From positions 115,543,140 to 115,603,139 of the forward strand of contig NC_081410.1 in the NCBI RefSeq assembly GCF_030272615.1: a DNA stretch of 60,000 nucleotides, given 5' to 3'. The first letter of the stretch is position 1. The number at the start of each line of letters is the position of its first letter. The notes under the pieces were generated by a model that was not told the origin of the DNA, did not search any database, and saw nothing but the letters and a program-made list of their open reading frames with translations. Shown in pieces: positions 11,608 through 24,480 of this stretch. The stretch is from Cryptomeria japonica. Taxonomy: Eukaryota > Streptophyta > Pinopsida > Cupressales > Cupressaceae. The position numbers were made by a program, and so were the translations under genes.

Positions 11608-13085
11608 GTAGTACCATCCACTTACCATGAATGCATCAAATTTCCACATAATGGAGTAGAGATTACCATCCTTGGTGATACCAACTCATTCGCCTTTTGT
11701 AACAATATAAGGCATCCACCTGATATCACAGTCCTTGGCAATAGAGAAGTCACTGCCTCATCATCTTACATCCACCCAACAAATCTCACCGGTCCACCAA
11801 TCCCTACACCCAAACAGGAAAAGCTGAAAATGAAAGTAAAGGATGAGGGCCCATGAGAGTATAATATTAGTTAGCTTTTCTGTGTTGGCCAACTACCCCT
11901 CTCATCTAGGACTCATGACAAACCACAAATGTCACTCAAGCCACTTGTTGCAACCAACACTACTACACTAGATGGATTCATCCCAAGCAGATCACAAGAA
12001 CATGAAACTATTGATGAAGACTTGGCAGGATGGATCTACAGAGACCTTTCGATACAGCTAGACAACAGATCAGGATCCCTATAAAGAGGTAAGGTAAAGG
12101 CTTTACCCTAATGCAAAAGATGGGCTATGATGGCCATAGTGCATTGGGATCTCACAAACAAGGTGTACAAGAGCCATTGCAACCTTTGTTACAACCACGG
12201 GATACAATTGGATTCAGATTCAACCCTGGTTCAAGAAGCTCTTCTAAGCTCAAGATTCCAGGCAAACAAAAGCATACCACTTCCAAGTTCCTCCCTTCCA
12301 GAAGCAGAACAATGTCCATTGCAAATCAACCTACAAGATCCAAAGATTCCAGTCACGAAAGCACTTCTCAATTACAGTTTCTACATACGACAAGTAAGCA
12401 AAAGAGTCATGTCACCCGCCAAATTGTCACTCCCAAGATAAAACTCCTGTCCACTTCAGACACCCAAGCAACATCAACAACCTTGTCAGATAAAACCCCT
12501 GCAACAACTATTGACAAACCTTTCACATCAGCCGACATCCCTATAACATACAACAACAAAGTTCTACCAAGTGATTCTGAGATGGATTCACATGACTACA
12601 AATGGGGTTCTTTGGCTTCACATGAATCTGAAGAGGATTCTCTTGGTCCTCTTGTAGACAAAAGAATTGAAGGAGAGGCATGGATCAAAACCTTTTGGGA
12701 TTCTGATACTGAAGATACTTCAAGAATAGATAGGTCACCTCCCCAGCCCGATTACAAAGAGGATAGTACTGACGATGACCTTGATTCCTCCATACTTACC
12801 CTAACCGATGCATCCTATGAACTTACCCTAATCGATGAAGCAATGCCAATTATTCACCCCGAACTCATTGATTGGAACCAACAATATCCCCCACACCTTG
12901 ACACCTTCCAAAACGATGACACGATCATAGACTTTCTTGAATTATGAGATGACATACAAAGAATGGAGCACAAAGTTGGGCATGCTATTGAACTTAACAA
13001 CACGACTTACTTTGGAGAGAATGCCAAACCTTTTAGATGAAAAATTATTACAATCAAAACATGATCCTCAAGTGAAAACCACATC
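11608..13085 (+). pseudogene. Tat protease-RT linker with G-patch-like motif
   Basis: The linker carries stops and frame changes before 12111, with EDLAGWIYRDL visible near 12020. An open frame of 278 residues follows at 12111-12947. Its start, MQKMGYDGHSALGSHKQG followed by VQEPL, fits the G-patch pattern (MGxxxGxxLGxxxxGxxEPL), an RNA- or helicase-binding module. The rest is acidic and serine/threonine-rich, with no recognised domain. The minus-strand Tat copy preserves the equivalent IMEKMVYDGHNGLG near 40,890. The sequence between 12,948 and 13,085 shows nothing clear. Confidence 0.6.
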
Positions 13086-14044
13086 GTGGCACTTGTGGAG
13101 ACCAAAAGAGTAAAAACAAAAGACGTATCCAAAGGTGAAAACCTCTCTGAGGCGTCGAAGGATGGAAGGTTTGACATTCTCCCCTTCAACACTAATCAAG
13201 ATAGATCATGTATTCTCATCGAAGAAACAAAGGAAGTCAATCTGGGGGCACCGGAAAATCCACACTTACTACATCTAGCAGAATCACTGACTCTAGCGGA
13301 AGATTCTAATTTTATAGAGTTCTTTCAAAAGAGACAAATAAATTGTGCATGGTCCTATGCAAATATGCCAAGACTCGATCCAAAACTTGTAATGCATCAC
13401 TTGACAATAGAAGAAGTAGCCAAACCAATCAAACAAAAGCTTAGAAAGATGCATCCTTAGATTGCACTCTTAGTAAAAGCCGAACTCAAGAAGCTACTAG
13501 ATGTGGGTTTCATAAGACCCATTGATTATGCAGAATGAATCTCCAACCTTGTACCAGTGGCAAAACCAACTGGGGGCATTCGTATCTGTACGGATTTTAG
13601 AGATCTAAACAAGGCATGTCCTAAAGATGACTTCCCATTACCCAACATTGATATGATCGTAGACTTGACAACAGGACATGCAATGATATCACTCATGGAT
13701 GGCTTTTTAGGATACAACTAGATAAAGATTGCTCCGGAGGATCAACACAAAACAAATTTTGCATGCCCATGGGGTACATACAGTTGGAATGTAATGCCAT
13801 TCGGTCTCAAGAAAGTCGGTGCCACATATCAAAGGGCGATGACTACTATTTTCCACGACATAATTCATACACTAATGGAAGATTATGTGGATGATTTACT
13901 AGCTAAATCATTAACAAGAGAGGGACACCTCGCTGTACTAGACAAAATTTTCACTAGATTGGAGCAATATAATCTATGCCTAAATCCAAAGAAGTGTGTC
14001 TTTGGAGTAACCTTCGGGAAGCTCCTAGGATACATTGTCTCAAA
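13086..14044 (+). pseudogene. Tat reverse transcriptase
   Basis: One continuous frame carries RT motifs in order: LDVGFIRPIDYAE, VAKPTGGIRICTDFRDLNKA, PKDDFPLPNID, MDGFLGYN, MPFGLKKVGATYQRAM and the catalytic YVDDLLAKS, then LNPKKCVFGV. Three in-frame stops break it: TAG 13458, TGA 13536 (probably a former Trp) and TAG 13719. A frameshift near 14,045 moves the downstream pol domains into another frame. RT would copy the element RNA into DNA. The YVDD active site is unaltered. Confidence 0.9.
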
Positions 14045-15070
14045 AGAATTGAGGTTGATCCCGCAAAGGTCAAATAAATCATGGAAATGCCACCTCCTAG
14101 GAACATCAGTCAGTTGAGGACATTACAAGGAAGGCTACAGTCAATCTGTTGCTTCATTACACAATTGGTTGATAAATGGCATCCCTTCATACATCCGCTT
14201 CATAAGAATGCCTGCTTCAAATGGGAAGAGAATTGTCAGCAAGCATTCCAACAGTTAAAGGACTACCTAATGACGTTGCCGTTATTGACACTACCATCTC
14301 CAGATAGGCCATTATTGTTATACATATCAACTATGACCTTAGAAGTCTTACTCTCACAACATAATACAAAAGACAAAGAATGTGTAGTATACTACATTTC
14401 CAGGACACTAGTAGGGTATGAACTCAATTATACCCCTATTGAACGAGCTTGTCTTGCCGTGATTTTAGCAGCCACCAAATTGAGGCATTACATGTTGACA
14501 CACAAGTTACAACTCATTGCCAAGATAGATCCACTCAATTACCTACTCAGTAAAGAAACACTAACAGGCCGTTTGGCAAAGTTGGTTATGCTCCTCAATG
14601 AATTTGACACAGAATATGTGGACCGAAAAGCAATCAAATGGAAAGTTATTGCAGATCAGTTGGTCGAAGCACCACTCATAGGAGACCATCCTCTCATCTC
14701 AAATTTTCTAGATGAGGAAATCTTCACAGTCATGCCAGCACAACAATGGAAGTTATATTTTTATGGGTCCTATACAAGACATGGTTCGGGAGCTGGCATT
14801 CTTTTCATCACACCTCAAGGTGATAGCATTCCCAAATCACATCGACTCACATTCCAATGCACAAACAACATAGCAGAGTATGAAGCCTTAATCATAGGAC
14901 TAAGAATGGTCGTACAATGGAACTTAAAGGAGCTACAAGTCTATGGCGATTCACAACTAGTCATTCGGCAGGTCAATCATGAATACCAAATTAAGGATGA
15001 TAAGCTCATGCCTTACAAGAAAATGGTTGATAGTTTCAAAGAATTTTTCACATCTATCACTTTTGAGTAG
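14045..15070 (+). pseudogene. Tat RNase H pair (degenerate Gypsy RNH plus archaeal-type RNH)
   Basis: The open frame from 14081 codes 329 residues. Residues 30-190 are the RT connection and a Gypsy RNase H that looks degenerate (FKWEENCQQAFQQLKDYL, YYISRTLVGYELNYTPIERA). Residues about 222-329 are a second RNase H of the archaeal type, diagnostic of Tat elements: YFYGSYTRHGSGAGILF, NNIAEYEALIIGLR, VYGDSQLVIRQVNHEY. In this domain the first catalytic Asp is replaced by Tyr (FYGS where FDGS is expected), while the Glu and second Asp remain. RNase H removes RNA from the RNA/DNA hybrid. Confidence 0.85.
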
Positions 15071-16582
15071 ATTCCTCGAGATCAAAACCGAGCTTCAGAT
15101 GCAATGGCTAAAATAACCTCTCTCCTAGACCTTCCACATAATTCAACACGCTACGAGTTCTTAGTTGAACAACTTTGGATCCCCACTTATAATATCCTAG
15201 AATCCGAGATAGTCTATCAACTCATCGGTGCTGATTCCCCATGGTATGGTGAGTTTTACGCCTACCTACGTGATCAAATCCTTCCACCAAACCAATCAAA
15301 CAACCAACGCAAAACCTTCATACACCAATCCACTCGATACACCATCATTGTCGAAACCCTATGCCAACGAGGTCTTGACGGTACTCTCCTATGATGTTTA
15401 GAGAAAGGTGAGGTGACCACAACTTTAGAAGAATTACATGAAGGTATCTGTGGGGCTCATTCAAGTGGCCCTTCATTAGCTAAAAAGATCAGGCAGACAA
15501 GATACTATTGTCCCTCCATGGAAAAAGATTCCTACTAATTTGTCAAAAAGTGCAAGAAGTGCCAAGTACATGGATATTTGATACATGCACCAATGCAAGA
15601 ACTGCAACCCATCGCAACACCATGGCCCTTTTGTCAGTGGGGATTGGACCTTGTGGGTAAAATCCATCCATCTTCATCCAATGGTCACAAATTCATCATT
15701 ACTGCCATATAATACTTCACAAAATGGATTGAAGTCGTTCCACTTACCCAAGTCATCGACAAGCAGATCGCTTCGTTCATCCTCAATTACATCATCTGCT
15801 GGTATGGTGTACCCATGTCCATCATCACAGATAACAAGCTTCCTTTCAAAAATAAAGATGTCTGTGAACTCTGTGAGAAGTTTCATATCCAACACTGTTT
15901 CTCCACCCCATATTATCCACAAGGTAATGGTCAAGTAGAAGCCTCAAACAAAAACATACTGAGGATCCTCAAGAAGACAGTCAATGATGCTGGTCATGAT
16001 TGGCATATTTGTTTGAATCCAACACTATGGGCATGTCGAACTAGCATTCGAACCCCTACAGGCGTAACCCCATATTCACTTGTATATGGAGCAGAGGCTA
16101 TCTTGCCTATTGAGTTATAATTACCATCCCTACAGGTTTCCTTGCACAATTTGATTATTGATGAAGAGTATCGGGTCTCACGTCTTCAGGACTTGGAACT
16201 GCTTGATGAGAAGCGATAAGCTGCGTACAATCACCTAAGAGCATATCAACAACACATGACTATAAGTTACAATCATAGGGTCAAACCTCACACATTTGAG
16301 GTAGGAGATCTTGTCCTTAAAGAGAATCCTCGCAATCAACCAAAGAGAGAACATCGGGGAAAATTTGAGTACAATTGGTTGGGTCTATATTTCATCACTA
16401 CAGTCTTTAGGTCTGGGGCATATCAGTTAGCAACTTCAGAAGGAGAACCACTAGCAGATCCAATCAACAACATCATCTCAAAAAGTTTCATACATAAGCT
16501 GTTTAAAGCATCAGGCTCATCAAATATCATAAAATACCAAAAACATTCAGAAAAAGTCCTGCAAATAGTACAAAAACAATGA
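15071..16582 (+). pseudogene. Tat integrase
   Basis: Integrase is in the same frame as the RNase H region. The zinc-binding HHCC motif is present near 15,435-15,565 (HEGICGAH ... KKCKKCQ). The catalytic core keeps its three acidic residues: Asp in GLDLVGK, Asp in IITDNKLPF, and Glu in GNGQVEASNKN. The C-terminal segment (HTFEVGDLVLKE, GKFEYNWLGLY) runs to TGA at 16580. In-frame stops at 15068, 15392, 15536, 15710, 16118 and about 16217 inactivate it. I see no chromodomain, as expected for Tat. Integrase would insert the cDNA into the genome. Confidence 0.9.
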
Positions 16583-18793
16583 AAAACTCAAGAAAATAGT
16601 AAAGAAAAATCATTCATCCAAATGGTGAAAACCACTTTAGTGGTGCCTTGGATAAGTACGGTGGTGAAAACCTAACAAACATGCACCATTTGTAAAGGTT
16701 GTGGCTCCATTATCTTTCAGACTTGTTGTGATCACATCCATTGCATCCGCTCATACATCATGTCTATCATGGCTTGTTATTAATCTGAAATTAGGGTTCT
16801 TACCTCATGTGTCCTGCGTCATGATTTCACATTGACAGTTAACTGGGGGCAACCTTTTTAACCTAATGATGAGAGTGGATTCTCAATATTGGTTATTCAT
16901 CGAGTTACTCATTTGGAAAATGTCCTGAAATAATCCAAAAACATTCATAAAATATTCAAAACAAAACAAAAACCCAAAAATATTGGAAAACATCAAAATC
17001 AATCAAAAACATTGCAACACACTTGTACATAAACACCCAGCCAAACATTAAAAAACATTTTGAGCTACATACAAGATGACCAATTATTAGACAAACAAAC
17101 AAACACCTATGCAACATATAGACAAAACTGTCTTAAACAAGGATGCATCCTTCCTTCAAAACAAGACATGGTGACATATATCTTTGACAAGAAGACGTTG
17201 TTTGGATGATAGGCACTTGGTCAGATTATTGCTTTATATATCAGGTTCATATGCTACTCCAGGATATTCATAAGTGATTAGAGTAGCTAGGATGGTTCAT
17301 GATATCTTTTTCTTTGTTTTCTGTCTATGGATTTGTTCCAATGAAGTTATGGGGCACATACCAATGGTGTCTACATGGGAAGTTCACTAAGTTACTAGAT
17401 CCTATGCAAAAATACAAAGCCATGGATCACTATGGCTTATTGAATACAACGTATACCTCGACCATATGTGTATGAACCAAAATGGAGGGGAATTCTTCTT
17501 TTCTGTCGGGTTTGTTTATAGGTGCAATACTCAACCTTGGTTTCTGATAACTCAACCAAAGATCGGTACTACCATGCTCGATGAGGAAATAAAGCATTAT
17601 GAATAAGCCATGGATCGCCATTTCATCTCATCTATTTATATTGCATTATGTTGCATATCACTCATTCATTGGTTTATACATACATTATAAATATTTGGTG
17701 TGCATGCATACGCAAGGAATAGAGTTGCTATGAGAAAGGTAAGTGTGAAGGACTATCCTAACAAATCATGACTGAGTACAATGATATACACCCCATTCAT
17801 GTCAACAGATAACTCTATTTTGATCCTCTTCCATAGGAATGAGTACTAGGTCCTCCATACCTTCTATCTAAAATTGACTTCCCCACCTCACCCTCTCCAT
17901 CTCAATCATTAACATCGCATACCCTACATCGTGTCTTGTCAAACCAATCAAGCCACGTTCATCACAATCCATCTATAAAAGGAGGGGTTGCATAACCTAT
18001 GTTACCTAGGTCATCCTATCAACAAAGCAAGTTACTATGTTTGCATAGGTACATTGACTCACACACAACTAGACTACAACATACATTTACCTCAATTGCC
18101 TAGTCTCAATAGGTACACTAAGTCCAACAAACACAACAAACAACCTAAAATGCAAAAACTGTCAATTGATCAACCAATCAAACACAATCACAACAAACAA
18201 TTACATCAATTGTCTAAGTCTCAACGAGTATTTTGCTTCAGATACCTTGACTTCATCAGGAAATTACATCAATTTTCTAAGTCTCATCAGGTCAATTTGA
18301 CTCACTTACTCGGACTTTAGCATGTCTAAGCGAACAACTGACATCAACTATCACGCTTTGACTAAACCGAGGCAATTCAATCAATTGCACCAGACTATCC
18401 AACCATGATTGATCAATTGTATAGCATCAGTCAAATGCACCACACAACATTTACATATATCTCTTGCATGACCTAAGGGTACTTACTGACTCATCCTTCT
18501 CGCTCAAATATACCCTTCCCAGTCCTACCTCTTCTTTGCCTTGCTCACCGCTGTGGACCCCGAGAACTTCCAAGCCTTGTCGTTTCTCCATTTTAACCTC
18601 ATTTTTTCTCCGTTCTTTCGCCATTTAATCCAATTTCTTCTTATCTATCATCCCCACAATTCTTTCTATCTTTTCGAGAGATTGCGACCCATCTCTCAAG
18701 GGGGCATACCAACCCACTAACTAACATCCCTGGGGCATTTTTCTCACGCCTATCAGTTTTTCTTTGAAACGAAGGGATAAACGACACCCTCCC
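16583..18793 (+). other. Long 3' noncoding region of the Tat element
   Basis: This is 2.2 kb with no recognisable domain. Much of it (16,900-18,480) is A/C-rich and G-poor, and short ORFs there are low-complexity. Three imperfect copies of CAATT(G/T)(C/T)CTAAGTCTCA occur near 18,092, 18,206 and 18,268. Long noncoding stretches between integrase and the 3' LTR are common in Tat/Ogre elements. Confidence 0.6.
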
Positions 18794-18806
18794 AAAGAGG
18801 GGGAAA
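18794..18806 (+). other. Polypurine tract of the Tat element
   Basis: AAAGAGGGGGAAA lies directly before the TG of the 3' LTR. This is the expected primer site for plus-strand DNA synthesis, and it fixes the LTR start at 18807. Confidence 0.85.
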
Positions 18807-20105
18807 TGTAGACACATAAATATGTCTACGAATTAAATGAATATTTAATATTTATTCAATACACTAATGTTCCTCTATTAATTAAATTTACATTTAATTA
18901 ATTCACCTTAGCCTATTATGTTATTCTAGTTAAATAAATTTCATCAATTTATTTAATTACTAACTATAGTCCAAGTTATTAAATAAATCTAATTTATTTA
19001 ATATACCCCCCGCCCCTCGTCCCCTCCCCCCGCCTTCTTCCTATTTAAATAAATTTAACATTTATTTAAAAATCATAAATCCCCTTTTAAATAAATCAAT
19101 ATTTATTTAAAAATCCACTTGCAATTTCTAGAAAATACAAGTTGCACATTTAAATACATTTTTATTTAAATAAATCCTTATTATCCACACCCACTTACTC
19201 ACTAATCCCCTTCTAGATTCTTCTAACCCCCTTCTAGATTCTTCTAAGCCCTTCCAAATTAGCCTAATCCCTCTTCTAATCATTTGCACAATCCTAAACC
19301 AAAGTTAACCCCCAACCCATCATCTCAACCATTTAAGACTCTTCCAAAGTCATAAATGCTTCCCTTCTTCAACACATTAACCCACACGGGTCTTGACCCT
19401 TTAGTCAAGGCTTAACCATGGGTAAAATTTGCACAAGAGTTTACCTATTGGATAATAACCTTACCCTTGGATAAAGGCTTTATCCAATAACCCAACCCAC
19501 ATGAGGTTACCCTCATGTCTTCTCAGGCATTAAATGCTCCTTCCCTCTCCTCTGAAGACATCTCATGCTGACACTTGTCATCATGGGATTGGGTTGAAAA
19601 CCATCGCATCGATCATGAATCATGCAATCTTGGCCCTCCACAAACCAGATCAATCTTGACCATTCAATCTTCTATTTTTCCTATAAATAGAACCCTTCTC
19701 CTCAAGAAAAAGAGGGAGCATTAGAGCATTGTTATTATAGTGGAACTTGCATAGATAACTAGAGATTTCTCATAGCATCATTATTTGCATTTGCATAGCA
19801 TTTGTTTATCATTTCCAACCATCTTGAATCTCCAAATGGCATCCATGGCTTGTGCTAAAAGCCGTGAGCTTCCTTCATTTGGATCTTGGAGATGGGAGAA
19901 ACAAGGGAGAAGCATCACAAGGCATCAAGGCATCTTAGGCAGGCTCTTCACCTTTCCTTCTTTGTTAAGCTTCTTTTATGTTTTTAAAATCTCCTTTGAT
20001 GCATTTTGAAATGGATTTTAGTTCATTTGGTTATGTTTTTTGGTTGGAACTAACATACTAATGTTGAACTTTGTTTGTGCCTTGTACCCATTTCTATCAA
20101 CATCA
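18807..20105 (+). repeat. Tat element 3' LTR
   Basis: The LTR starts TGTAGACACATAAA directly after the polypurine tract, and its first 788 bp match the 5' LTR fragment. A TATA box lies at 19682. The right end is placed at CA 20104-20105 because GAAAT follows and resembles GATAT before the 5' LTR. The end could be off by tens of bases because the 5' copy lacks this half. Confidence 0.75.
19682..19689 (+). promoter_or_regulatory. TATA box in the Tat 3' LTR
   Basis: TATAAATA sits in the middle of the LTR with GC-richer sequence after it, as expected for the U3/R boundary. In this copy it would drive outward transcription toward 20 kb, not the element itself. Confidence 0.55.
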
Positions 20106-22283
20106 GAAATATATATTTAATTTTGAAAGATTATAATTATAGAATAATGATGTATCTAGATTTTAAATGAAAAATGATGATATTAATTATGTTATCATTA
20201 CAATGTTTGATTTGGATTTGATGGGTTGATCTATTAACGTGCGAATGAGTTTAAGTGGATGCAAGATCAGTTGAAGATGAGAACATAGCCATTTGGTAAA
20301 GAATGGATAGTATTGAAACCATCACACACACCACATAGAGAATAGAGCGACTGTATTTTAACAAATAATGAGTGTTTTCGATGTGATTGGTGATGTTTGC
20401 TTATGATCATTATTATATTAAAATGAGAAATGAGATTTGTTAAGAATATCTTCTTTGTGATTGAATGTATTATTCTTTGGACGACAGGGATGTGTTGACT
20501 ACCTTGCCATGATTAGTTTCATATGGTTCATGCTTCATATATACATGATAGAAATATAAGTAAAATACTTACAATGAATCCATATAAATATGTATATATC
20601 ACCATATACATATGCAGTGTATGGACATGCGTATATGTCTATTTGTATATATGCATATGAACATGCACTACAAATATATATGATGGTGTAGACACATTTA
20701 TATATATTAATGTAAGAGCTTTACTATGCATATTTTTATCAAAATATTTATTACACCAAGAACCCAATTTGTATTTAAATGAGGGCTTAATGTTATTTTC
20801 AACGTATGTGAATTCATATCTAATGTTATTGTAAATCTCTCATGTCATGACCTAGTATGCTAAGCAAACACTATGCCAAGTTGACTTTCTTGCCATGGCT
20901 AGTAAGCCGATATACATAGAAACAAACAATTCAAACTAATGTGAAAAGCACGAAGGCTTACCATTGCAAGAGTAAAGTCCATTTCTTAAGGATGCAACAT
21001 TTGAATTTCAATAACTATTTTTGTGAAATCTTGGCTATAGACAACCTTTACAACATAGGAAAAAAGATCAAAATAATAAGCCATTTAAGATTTTCAACCA
21101 TAATATTGAAGGTATTTTGGAAAAAACTAAGTAAATAGAATCATTTCATCATTTCCAACGTTGCCAGTAAATAGTGTTTGCGAATAAAACACATTGGCAA
21201 AGAGAGGGAGTGACATGATTCCATAATGTAGTCAACCAATAGAATTGAAAGACCATTATTCTTGCTTCAGAAGTGGGGGTCGAATATAGTAAAGAGGACT
21301 TGGAAACATAACATATGTTTCTCATAATTCACAACGTAGAGTGTGCTCACATTATCATTCTTGCATTACAAAAAGCTTCCAATAGCATACCAGCATTGTA
21401 GAAGCTTTCATTACCATTGGAGAAGGCTTGCATTTTCATCTGTCAAATCACATAAATCATCATCATATCTATGCTCACATTTCAAAGAGCATTATTATTG
21501 CTGAATTTGCAATACAAAGAACATTATCATAACAAAACTTGTATTGTCGAGAGTGCATACCAATTAGGTTCGAGGGTTAATCAGTTTGGAGTTTTAATTT
21601 GAAGGTATTAATCATTTAGAGGAATTTGAGTTAAGAGAGATAAGAGGGAACCTTCATCAATTGATATCATACCAGTCAAGTAGGTTTCATGATTCTTTTC
21701 TTTTTGGTTCAAACATATATGACAATGATGTATGGATTTTACTTCGTTATTATATTGTTTTAGAAATATAACTTGAACACAAGTCTTCTTCTACATATGA
21801 AATAAAAATTGAATGATTGTGCATTATGGAATATAATAGAATGAATAGTAAATCAATCAAACTTCTTATATTCTTTCTTTAAAGTTAAAAGGAGTTAATC
21901 GAGCTTTTTGAAAATCCCTTTCATAGGAACTTGACACAGTTAAATCAGTTATAATTATCCGTTGCAATGGAAAGAAACTGAAACATAGAGAAAACACTTA
22001 AAATAAAAATTTGGTTTTCATTCAACTGAAAGTTAATTAGATTTACAACTAAAAATAATAGTATGATAGGCATATTTGAGAATGTATACGCATATACAGT
22101 ATATCACATATGTGTATGCCTCATATACATAAATGCAATTTACCTTCTCGTATTTATATTTTAATTAAATAAACTTCTATCGTTAAAATCATGTTCTCAT
22201 ATTTATTTCACTCCTTATCAATCTGAAACTATATTTGTCTTCCATGTGATTTTTGCCTCGTGTCTTTTTTCAGGAACTTGAAA
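20106..22283. other. AT-rich intergenic region, no gene seen
   Basis: No retroelement domain or exon is recognised. A dense run of ATAT/TATATG-type simple sequence lies around 20,580-20,700. Short ORFs (for example 20,941-21,138) look like chance. Confidence 0.5.
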
Positions 22284-22575
22284 ATGAATGCATATGAACA
22301 ACCATGTAGATGAAAGTAACATCATTGCATTAGAATAGTCATGAAAAATAATAAATCGCTATGAATGCATATGAATAACCATGTAGATGAATATGTTATC
22401 AATGCATCAAAATAGTCATGTAAAATAAAGAATCACTATGAATGCATATAAACAACCATGTAAATGAATATGTCATCATTGCATTAGAACAACCATGTAG
22501 AATATGAATGCATATGAACAAGCATGTAGATGAATTTGTCATCTTTGCATTAGAATAACCATGTAGACTATAGAA
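22284..22575 (+). repeat. Minisatellite, about four units of 66-77 bp
   Basis: ATGAATGCATATGAA or a close variant begins units at 22284, 22361, 22438 and 22504. Each is followed by AACCATGTAGATGAAT-like and CATTGCATTAGAATAGTC-like blocks. The units differ by substitutions and small indels. Confidence 0.8.
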
Positions 22576-23328
22576 TTAATGTAAATTACATTTAAAATAT
22601 GACCAAGTACCACATCATAGGAAGGATGCATAATCATAAGTTCATTGGCTGTGTTTGCATTATGTTTTGTCAAGCAATGTTTTCGAGAAGGGGTGTTGAA
22701 TATGAGTAAATAGAGAAAGATGATCCTCTTTTCGGGAAAATCCATTTTTTTAAAGTGCTTTGGTCAAAGCCTAGTTCATTTAAATAGATGAATTTTCTAA
22801 TAAATTCCCTTAATGTGTTTCTCTACTATATCCTGATAATGTGATAGTGCATTATCATATAGTATATGTGCATATAGATGTATCAGGTTGTGCCCTGGTT
22901 TCCATCCTGCCATTGTTTCCAAGTAGTTAGGCTCTTTATGCAGGGTTGACAGTTCATCATGTCAGGAAGAACTCTAGGGAAGCATATTTGCTTTGTGGTT
23001 GGGAAAATGCGCTTGGGTCATGTTCCCATCCTCAAATTGCAGATGACTTGTGGTTGGTGGCAAGCAAAGACAATTGTTTCATGCATTCTTTTGTATTTAT
23101 TGTATATTGTATCTCATGATAGTTCATCATCACTAATAGCATATGCATTAAGATTGTAATCATATCTTATGTATACGTGCTTTCCTAGAACAAGCACTAG
23201 AACTCCAAGTTGTATTTCATTATTAATCATTATTTATGGAGTTTTCTAATTAAATTATATTTGATGATGTGTTAAATGAGTAATTTATTTTATTTATGTG
23301 AGATATCAAGGGTAGAGAACTTACATTT
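22576..23328. other. Unassigned, probably includes the chromovirus 5' LTR
   Basis: A degenerate primer-binding site follows at 23329, so the 5' LTR of the chromovirus should end near 23325 (TTACA). I could not find its start, and no 3' LTR copy is visible for comparison. No gene is seen. Confidence 0.35.
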
Positions 23329-23340
23329 TGGTATTAGAGA
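23329..23340 (+). other. Degenerate primer-binding site (tRNA-Met type)
   Basis: TGGTATTAGAGA differs at two positions from TGGTATCAGAGC, the complement of initiator tRNA-Met found in many plant retrotransposons. It stands just before the gag region. Confidence 0.5.
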
Positions 23341-23369
23341 ATTAGGTTAAACTCTAGGGCCAATGAACA

Positions 23370-24480
23370 CTATGCTAAAGTGCAATCTATGGTGCAGGTG
23401 AACCTAGTCACTATGGTTAACATGAGGAATGGTGGGTCCAATCGTGGCCAAAATAATGAGCAAAACAAGATGTTGGACTATATTCTCAACCTCTTGACTT
23501 AACAAGGAGCTAGGATGTATAATTTGGAACAAGAGATCTAGAGAGGACAAGACCAGAATGAGGAACAACAGTAGGAGGACAGTGACAACAATAGAAACAG
23601 AATTGCAAGGCAGCTAGGAAAGAACCTCAAGAAGGTCGGTCCTTCAAAATTTGATGGAAACACTATAGGAGATGGGGCATAGGCATGCATAATTAAAATG
23701 GAAAAATACTTTGAGTTACACAACTTGTCTAATGAGACTAAGACAATTTGGGGAGCCTATCATCTCACTGGCAAAGAAACCACTCGGTGGGATAATGAGA
23801 AGGCCAAGAAGAAACTACTGCCAGGAGAAACAACATGGGAGCAATTCATTGAGTTGTTCAGGAAGAGATGGTTGCCCTAACTTTTCTTTGATAAGAAGAT
23901 GACAAAGTTTCAGAACCTAACCCAAGACAGAATGATAGTAACTCAATACTGGGAAAGGTTCTCTTGCTTCCTCAAGTACGACAATATCAGTTGGATGAGC
24001 ATTTCAGGATTCATAAGTTTATTTTGGGCTCGAGGTCACAAATTGGGCCTGAAATGGTAACCACAATCCACTAACCATGGATAAGGTCTTCGAAAAGGCA
24101 ATCAAACAAGAGTAGAAGTTGCAACAGGTGGCTAATTACTGCAAGAATTGTGATGCTAGCAAGAATTACTATGATAAAAATCAACATGGAAACAATAACA
24201 ATAATCGACAAATCAAGAATATGAAGAGTGGAAACAATACTTAGGGTGGAGCATAAGGGAATCAATATGGGAGTAATAAGAATACCAATTACAACAACAA
24301 CATTAGGAGGGATAGACCCGATGGACCTAAGGCACCTTGAGATGGATTTTACATGTGTGGAGGAGAGCATTATGCCAAAACATGTCCCTAGAGGTCCACA
24401 GGACAGAAGCAAGGAGCCCCATAACACCAGATTCATGCAACGATATATAACTGCCAAGCTAACTTCCAAGTTGCACTGAT
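23370..24480 (+). pseudogene. Chromovirus gag
   Basis: Gag motifs are spread over several frames. A matrix/capsid-like segment lies at 23698-23880 (MEKYFELHNLSNETKT, WEQFIELFRKRWLP). A zinc-knuckle remnant near 24,345 reads MCGGEHYAKTCP, in which the first Cys of the CCHC set appears to be lost. Stops at 23878 and beyond end the frames. Confidence 0.7.

Larger units (their letters stand above)
4855..20105 (+). mobile_element. Ty3/Gypsy retrotransposon, Tat lineage, decayed
   Basis: The element reads 5' LTR fragment, leader, gag, protease, G-patch-like motif, RT, RNase H, a second archaeal-type RNase H, integrase, long 3' noncoding region, polypurine tract and 3' LTR. RT lying before integrase places it in Ty3/Gypsy. 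The second RNase H and the PYYPQGNGQVEASNK integrase motif place it in the Tat (Ogre-related) lineage. Many stops and frameshifts make it inactive. The left end follows GATAT and the proposed right end precedes GAAAT, a possible target duplication with one mismatch. The right end is therefore less certain than the left. Confidence 0.85.

Noticed and set aside
20580-20700. ATAT-rich run considered as a matrix-attachment or origin-like site
   Set aside because: It is simple sequence in an AT-rich region, with nothing further to support a function.
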